Notes under the pieces: model-generated
What the model saw: the letters and a program-made list of their open reading frames with translations, nothing else
Told to the model about the DNA's origin: nothing
Database searches by the model: none
Made by a program: the position numbers and the translations under genes
Shown here: positions 35,601-44,600 of the stretch, piece after piece
How the letters are laid out: each line of letters opens with the position of its first letter
Position numbering within the stretch: position 1 is the first letter of the stretch
Source: Pardosa pseudoannulata
Taxonomy: Eukaryota > Arthropoda > Arachnida > Araneae > Lycosidae
Assembly (NCBI GenBank): GCA_032207245.1
Contig: CM063504.1
Location: forward strand, 25,192,629 to 25,256,628
DNA: 64,000 nucleotides
Direction of reading: 5' to 3'

Positions 35601-38600
35601 ATTGGACGCCATATTAAACTTCAAGAGAGGGCTCCTGAATAAACACCAGGTTCTGAGCCCAGTTTGGCTTTGATCGAGCCTTGCATGGTTGAAATATACC
35701 TATCTACTAGAATTAAAAAAAATGTATCCACAGCACCGGGAACAATCCATTTTCATAGACATATAGCTCAAGCAAATGTAATTAGAAAAAGAAGGAACCT
35801 TACTTACAAAACATAACATATGACTCCGACACTCCACATGTCACTGGCCGGACTGACAGGTTCGTAATTTATAACCTCCGGAGCCACGAACTCGGGGGTG
35901 CCGAAGAGGATGCGGAGGCTCTCGTCCGGTTTAAACACTCGTGCCAAGCCAAAATCGATTATTTTTATCTAAGAACAGAAACGAAACACATGTAGTTAAG
36001 AAAGGGGAGCAAACTAACGGGAATGACATTCTCGTTCAACTAAATCTCTTACTGTGTTCCTAAGTAATAAATACTTTTTTTAACCTATTGACTGTTAAGT
36101 CCGTATATACATGAAGAAATTGTCGTTTCTGCTGATAAACTGAGTATTCAATTCCTAAGTTGTGGTTTGCTGGATGAGATCCCGCCTACCCTCCCTCATC
36201 CCTTTGTTTAAATTAATTTTACAATTTACACTAAATCACAAATTTGTGATGAAAATCACACTCAGTTTATTTAATTTGTGATTAAGTGAATGTTTCAGTC
36301 TATTTAGTATGAATGTTATGTGTTTGCTTTGTGTTTTCTTTGTTAATTCAACTAGATTTTAAATATTCAATTTTTGTAAAATTTTTCCTCAAAATGTTGT
36401 TTTTGTTTATGTATCAATTTGTTGAGTTACGATCCCCTCGCCAGATTTCAAACGCCACGCTGCAAGCACGCCAATTTCGCCAAATGTGGTTGAAGCACCA
36501 ACAAGATCCATGATTAGAAACAGGAGAGTGGGCTAAGAAGAGGAGTTGAAAAAACGTAAAAAATGATGATTATTATGCTACTTTTATTTTAATAATGCTT
36601 TAAATTGTTAATCTGTTGTTTCCTTTTAAAGTTTAGTTTTGTTAATGTTGTGTTTCAAATATGCCACGTGACCGCCGCCATGTTTTTTTTTTTTGGTGAT
36701 CTTTCAGAAAACACGCACCGCCGCCATGTTTTTCTACTTGGCGACTTTTCAAATCATGCGTTTTTCTGTTGGTCGCCAAAAAAAACATGGCGGACAAGAC
36801 CGGCGACTATAATGCATCTGTTCCGGAGGGCCTGATTAAGATAGGGAACCACTGGGCCTTGGTGCTAGGCCCCTGATTTTCTGCAGCCCAAAATTTTATA
36901 CCTAATTTTTAAACATAAATTATTTAATTAAAAAATTTTTAAAATATGACAAGTTAATTTATCAAGCAGATTTTATGAAACTTTACTCAGAAAGTTTTTA
37001 AAAAGAAAATGTTAGTTTATATTGTTATTGGAAGTTCTAAAAAATCAGATGTCTATATTTTTTTCATGTTCATAAAGAAAGTTGTTCTATTTTGTACAAA
37101 TTGATTGGACGCCATATTAAACTTCAAGAGAGGGCTCCTGAATAAACACCAGGTTCTGAGCCCAGTTTGGCTTTGATCGAGCCTTGCATGGTTGAAATAT
37201 ACCCATCTACTAGAATTAAAAAAAATGTATCCACAGCACCGGGAACAATCCATTTTCATAGACATATAGCTCAAGCAAATGTAATTAGAAAAAGAAGGAA
37301 CCTTACTTACAAAACATAACATATGACTCCGACACTCCACATGTCACTGGCCGGACTGACAGGTTCGTAATTTATAACCTCCGGAGCCACGAACTCGGGG
37401 GTGCCGAAGAGGATGCGGAGGCTCTCGTCCGGTTTAAACACTCGTGCCAAGCCAAAATCGATTATTTTTATCTAAGAACAGAAACGAAACACATGTAGTT
37501 AAGAAAGGGGAGCAAACTAACGGGAATGACATTCTCGTTCAACTAAATCTCTTACTGTGTTCCTAAGTAATAAATACTTTTTTTTAACCTATTGACTGTT
37601 AAGTCCGTATATACATGAAGAAATTGTCGCTTCTGCTGATAAACTGAGTATTCAGTTCCTAAGTTGTGGTTTTGAACTCCAACAATTGTACATTTTTGCC
37701 TTTGTATTAGGGTTTCATTTTTTCCTGCTTAATTTACCACAGGAATAAAATTAGAGTGATCAATGTTATTAGAAAGACAACTTATATACATCATTTCTGT
37801 CTTAGATCTCGACAACCATAGAGTAAAATAATTATCAAGAAACCTGCTTGAGTGACATCTCTTACATATCTACACCTTATAACTGTCTTGAAGTTACATA
37901 ACCTCAGTACCAATCTGCATGGAATATAACAAAGTTAAATTCATAAACAGTTTTCTCAGACACTTTTGCATATAAATTAAATTATTTATAACGTTTTAAA
38001 AGTTTATTTTAAGAAGATTTCTGGGAATGGAAACAGTAAAGAGACAGCGCATACACAACAATATATCATCGTTAGCAAGTTCCGCAAGTGTTAAGGCCCC
38101 TCCACACTATGGCCCACTGCAAGCCATCACCACCGTCTGGAGGGAGTTTGCCTTATCGTGGTCGATGGCGGCAGACGATAAAATAGCCTTGTCCCACACA
38201 TGCTCTATTGGATTCAAGTCCGGTGAGTATGCTGGCCAATCCATACGGGTGATATCCTCCGATTGAAGGCATTCGTCTACAATGTTTGCACGGTGAGGTC
38301 GGGCGTTGTCAGCCCTATACAGAAATTCAGGACCCATGGCGCCCCGAAACAAACGTACATGTTGTTCCAGAATGACATCCCGATAGATGTGGCCTGTCAT
38401 CGTTACACTCTGAACATGCAGGTCAGTTCTGGAACCAAGAATAATTCCTCCCCAAACGAGCCATCCTGCACCACCGTAACGGTGTAGTTCAATGGTGTTC
38501 TCTTGGTGGTAACGGGTACCTGGCGCTCTCCATATGAAAGTCCGGCGAGAATCAGAATGTAAACTGAACCTGGACTCGTCGGAAAACATCACACAAGACC

Positions 38601-41600
38601 ACTGTTGCGGTGTCCACAATGCATGCTCTCTAGCCCAGCATAATCGCAGGCGACAGTGAGTTGCGGTAAGGGGAACACATCTGACAGGCCTACGAGCATA
38701 TAGACCAATGTTCCCTAAGCGTCTGTACACGGTCTGCCTTGAAACTGTCGTACCGGTAGCTGAAGAGAGCTGACGAGACAGGTCTGATGCTGTGCTCCGT
38801 CTGTTTCTTTTGGCAGTAACTGCCAAATACCGGTCATCATTCGGCGTAGTAACTCGGGGGCGACCTGTGCTGTAACATCTACTCACATTACCATCATGTT
38901 TGAATCGTTGCCAAAGCCTGGAGATGACACTCTGGGCGATTCCAAGTTCCTCTGATACTTCCAGCTGGGTACGTCCACATTCCAGTCGTCCGATAATTCT
39001 ACCACGTAAAAAATCATCCAAATGCTTCCTTTGTGCCATAACTATGCGGTTATTGCACTTGAAAGGCTTTTAAAGCGCTTGTGAACAATTTTACTTCTTT
39101 GCTACCATTCCTTATATACCCCTTTCATACACTCTCGTCATTGTGACGTACTATCCGCGCCATCTGGTGGTTTCCTGCAATTTGCATATTCTTCTTCAAG
39201 ATGTGTGTGATAATTCTACAGGTAAAAGTTTTATTTTAGAGCTCAATTTCTGTGTGATTCTGAATTATCCTTAATTTATGGACATGAGTGTACATCATTT
39301 CTGTCTGAGACCTCGACAACCATAGGGTAAAATAATTATCAAGAAACCTGCTTGAGTGACATCTCTTACATATGTACACCTTATAACTGTCTTGAAGTTA
39401 TATAATCTCAGTACCAACCTGCATGGAATATAACAAAGTTAAATTCATAAACAGTTTTCTCAGACACTTTTGCATTGAAATTAAATTATTTATAACGTTT
39501 TAAAAGTTTATTTTAAGATGATCCCTGGGAATGGAAACAGTAAAGCGCTAGCATATCTCAACAATATATTGTCGTTAGCAAGTTCCGCAAAGTGTTAAGG
39601 CCTCTGCACAGTATGGCCCACTGCAAGCCATGACCACCGTCTGAAGGGGATACGATTCCGATTTCTTTTCCGATTTTTTTTCCGATTCCGGTCGGAACGA
39701 TTTCTTTAAACAAATGATACAAAATGAAACAAATGTGATAGGGAAGAAAGTTTTTTAGGATTATATGTCATCCTCAGACCTGCCAACTTTTGAAAATTGA
39801 AAATAGTAGCACTTGATAATTTTTGAAATCAAAAATCGTATCATACTAATTTACGAACTTCATACGTTACAGTAGCAATGTCCTCCAAGTTTCCAAACAA
39901 TATCTCTGGAGATGGCAAGCTAAGCATGTGTGACTTCTGCTTGGTCTTTGCAAAAGAGCCACTTGAGCAAAGTTGTTCTTCACCGTAGCGGTGCTCTTGG
40001 AATGAAAGACGCGCTTCTTCACCTTAATAAGAGTAGTCTCTGGGTCACGTGCTTGGCTCGTCCAAACGGCATTAGTAACAACAAAAACAACGCACGTCAT
40101 TATTTGGGTTCAGGGTTGAATGAAATCTAGGTCAAAATTTTTCACAAATAGTTTAAAATTAACTATATTTTTCTAGCTCTTTTTACAAACTCAGTCCTGT
40201 ATAACCTTGGAGAATTTCCTTTTTTATTAAGTAAAATCTGTTTAAAGAAATCTTTAGACACAAAAGAAGAAGCAGAACCATTTTTCACCATATGCTAACA
40301 AGGAAGAATAGGAGTCCGATATGATCAAACATCTTAATGACACATTTAACATCACGACAACGTAAATGGATGAATTTTAGATGAAATTTTTATTATCATG
40401 TATTCCATTTTAGAATAGATATGAAAAATAAAAGGCGACAGTGAGTTTACAAAACTAATTTATTTCTTTTATTCTGTCTAATTAAAAAGTCAAATGTAGT
40501 TAGTAAAATTTTGGGGTAAAATATTAAATGGCTTAAAAGATAATCGTATATATTTTTGAAGTATATATTTTGTTTCTGATTACCACACCGTAGAAAACTG
40601 AAGTGTCAAGAAAAGAAAACGTTCCTGTGCAGTGATGAATGGCACTTTTAAGTTCGAAATTAAATGATTACCAAGTATTTAGCCAAACAGCAGTCAAATT
40701 ACTTCGTTCTCACGTGCTTTAATTTATGTATGGGGTTGCAGAAATAGGACAAAAAAAGTATAGAAATATCACAATTATTAAAAGGATAATTAAATGATTA
40801 AGGATATGGAAAATTTTTAATTCCAAAGCGAGTAGAACATTTTACAGTGAATGGAAATATAGACTGTTATAATGAGAACTTTTTAGCTCGAATGATACTA
40901 TGTTCCTTTAAAAACAGAACTTAGTTTAGAATAAATTATAATTTAATTACTTTTTGTAATTTCTTTTTTGTTTTATACATTTAAAAATTCTGCAGCATAA
41001 TATCACAGTTAGCAGAAAGGGAAATTTTAATTCTTGGTCGTTATTTCCTAATTACTACCGTACACGTGAGAGAACTTTCCCATGTTAAAATTTAAACACT
41101 GTACTGTGTTTGATTTTTAATTTACGGTTAACCATTACGGTTAAATTACGATTAATCATTAACCGGTTCCCTTACAAATTCTTTTGAAAAAAAAATGGCA
41201 AAAAATCATCACATTTTTTTTTTATTTTATTATTAAACTAGCATTAGTAAAGTTTTTAATTTTCCAGAATTGTAAAGTATCCTATGAGGCAGGTAAAAAA
41301 AATGGTTTGTTTTTCGGCTGTGAATTATTTCTCAACAAAATATTACGTTAAGAAAATTATTTACGTAATATCTAAGTTTAGTGATAAAACGTATGGAAAT
41401 AATGCAGAAGATAATCTAAAATAAATGATTAAAAATAATCTAAAATAAATAATTAAATGAGATGGTTAAATGAATGACGTCATAATACTAGAAAAAAATT
41501 ATTTTTACCTATTTATTATGCGATAAATTGATACATTTAATCACCTGCTCTTAAAATGGGGCTTGATATAATAATGGTAATACGTGAATTTAATAAAATA

Positions 41601-44600
41601 AAAATCATAAAAATTTGAAAAATGGTAAAAATTTATTTTAAAAATAATAAAACTTTAAAAATAATAAAACAACTTTAGGAATAAGAATTCAAAAGAAAAA
41701 GCAGAAATTATTAAATTAATTAGACATTTAGAAAAATTCGGCTACGTCGGGGGCAGAACCATCAACCCGAGAAGTACGACGATCAAATGGGCAGACACTC
41801 TACCCCATGTGCCAGCTTACACGTAGTAAAAGAAATGGTTAAAATATATAAGGCTCAAGTAAAAACAGTTCAGATATTTAAATATTGCGCTCCGCTCTTG
41901 ACATCCTATCAATAATGAATTTAGTATAGAATAAGGCTTGAAATAATAGCATTAAACGATTCGAACTCGCTTTGAATTTTGCTAACCCTAACTCATAAAA
42001 AATCCAATATGGATGCCTGTATCTATTCCAGGTCCAACCGCTTCATAAATTCACGGAGAGACAGACAGGCAACTTAGGCTATAATTATATAGGGGATAAA
42101 AGGAAATGAAACAAAATAAAATATGTAGATTTTAAGTTAACTTTTTAATTTTTTACAAGTGTAAAAGCATTTAGATTTAATATTAGTTTACTATCCCGAG
42201 TTATCTCGGGCAAATAGAAACAGTTAAATATTAGTCTTTGTAGGATAGTTTTTGAAACAAGGGACAACACAACGTGACACATGGCATTCTGTACTCTGAT
42301 ATCTGGTCTCTATTCTTACTGGCTTACCTCTGAAATATGTTTTACGGGAGCACAGAGTACACTGTCTCGTTGGATTTGAATTTTTTTCAGTATTAGGAAT
42401 AATATCTGGAAAATGCCTTGAGGTTAACCTGAGTGGTAAAGGAGTAATGCTCGGTGTTCCTCGTGTGGCAGAAAACTCGTCAAGGGGATTTTCTGAAATT
42501 TGTTTTTCAATCAGTGGAAAACACGGGACCAGTCCCGCAAAAGAACCGCAAAACCAACAAAACTTTGCAAACTGCCAATCAAAGCTGAATATTTCCTGTA
42601 ATTTCCCCCAGGCCGAGTAAAACCATGATAAAACAAATCGTACTGACAAATTTTGCTTCTCCCGAGTTTTCTCGGGATAATAATTAACTGCAACATATAC
42701 GAACCCGAGATAACTCGGGATAATCAGGCAAGCGGTTAAAAGTTAGGTTTAAATAATTTTTTATAAAATTTGTAACACATTTTAAGCTTTATATGTATGT
42801 GGGAAGAAAGTGTTTTGGGTTACAACATGTGAAAGTTTTTCTCACTGGTATGGTAGTAAATAAAAAATAATGACTAAGGATTAAAATTTCCCTTTATGCC
42901 AACTGCGGTATTATGCTGGAGATAACTGAATTTTAGTTTAGATAGAAGTAATAACTAGATACATTGTTTCGCCTGTTCTTTATGCAAAACTATACCCTTA
43001 CTTTATTAAAATTTGTGTTTGTAGTATAGTTTAATGTTAATACGCTATTGATTCATTTCTGTTGTACAAACCTGTACTGAGGAAATAATCTGGGATACAC
43101 AGAAGAACCCCGCGCAAATGATGAAAAAAGCCTATACACACAACAATAAATTTAATTCATCGCAGTGCATTACCCTATAAATCTGACAATTAGTAGGGGA
43201 GCACCCACATTCTTGTGTTTAATGAGCATGGGGTGTTATTGAGGATGAATAGAGCTGTAATATGAGATTTAGGTTTTTTACTGCCCAGTTGAGTGAAGGG
43301 TGTGGTTTTGCTCATTCCTTTGCCATCTTCATGCCTACTTACAAATAATCTATCAAACTTTCAACACAATTAAAATATTTTACTGCTTTTGATATTTTGC
43401 GCAAGGCATTTTACTTAGATGCTGAGTAGCGATTCTCCTCACACTCTTAAATCTTCACCATGACTGCTTTTCTCTGGCTACTAATAGACTTTCTCGTCTC
43501 ATTTGGGTATTGTGACGTCATGATTACCAATTTTCAGTGCACTAGACACTCGACCTGACAGAACACAGTCCGAGTGTCTCGGAAAATGGTATAGAAGAAA
43601 TTTGTTCCTTCCCTACCCTTGAAAGGCCTCCCGTAATGATTGAAGGTGGCAGATAATGGTGGGGTAAGATAATCCGCCGTAGATAGTAGCGAATTCCAGA
43701 CTTGCAAGGGACGTCACTTCCGCGAAGGATTGACCAATCATTGGGAAGCTACCGACTGACGTCACGTAATGCAAAAATCCAGAGAAGGAAGAAAGAGATA
43801 AACTTTGTTCGGAAAGAGAGGTGGTACGTAGTAGAAGTTTGTTTTTATAGATATTTCATCTTGTTGTTGCCGGTTTACCCTGAATTGTGAGTACACATCA
43901 AATACAACTTCTTTTTTGAAGACATGACCTACTATCTTATAATTTTAGGCTCGCCAGGAATTTTTTTACACCCTGGTGCAAATTTCCACTCACTTGGAAT
44001 CCCTTTGTCTCTTCAAACTGTTTTCCAATTTTAATTTGGGCATTAAATAATTATTTCTGTTACCGACACTGTGTTCATAATCTTTAAGACTCCGTGACAC
44101 TATGCTATACCAAAAATAAAGGAACCCCGAAATACCACAGCATTTATATTTCAGGTCCGTCTGACTTCAGTTCAGATTTATTAAAGAGAGACATCCGCCT
44201 GCCACAATGCAGTTTAGTTTCAGAGAAATCCGAAATTTAATATTTTCAGAGACATGTTTTCCGGGCGAAAATGAGATACGGTAAAATTGTTCTTCAACAT
44301 GATAAAGTTCCAACGGATTGTACATTTTATGGAAATATTATGTCATATTCCTATATCATATTAATTTCAACCACACCAATGTGCTATGTCTGGCTCACTT
44401 GCTTCGCTCGTCCAAGTGGCATTAGTAACAACAACGACAACACACATCATTATTTGGGTTCAGGGTTCAACGAAATCTAGGTAAAAAATTTTCACAAACA
44501 GTTTAAATATATTTTTCTCGCTATTTTCACAAACACAGTCCTGCATAACTTGGATAAATTCCTTTTCTATTACGTAAAATATGATTAAAGAAATCTTTTG

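Larger units (their letters stand above)
30738..35807 (-). other. Intron of the kinase gene (5.1 kb)
   Basis: Holds a probable solo LTR (31972), a truncated SINE (32884), an ACATGGCGG-type repeat piece (about 33530-33620), a tandem array (34000-34410) and the left part of the exon duplication. 30740-31900 is plain AT-rich DNA. Confidence 0.75.
34630..37672. repeat. Tandem duplication of 1.5 kb carrying a kinase exon
   Basis: Copy A 34630-36168 and copy B 36169-37672 both start GCTGGATGAGATCCCG and end AAGTTGTGGTTT. They differ by a few substitutions and by indels: about 24 bp in a GCAAGCACGCC stretch, about 13 bp in a T/G run and 4 bp after CCCTTT. Each copy holds a DFG exon and a copy of an ACATGGCGG-type interspersed repeat. 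Confidence 0.92.

Noticed and set aside
43200..44100. Solo LTR including the CRE-rich block
   Set aside because: I could not find TG..CA ends with a matching target duplication, so it is listed only as promoter-like.
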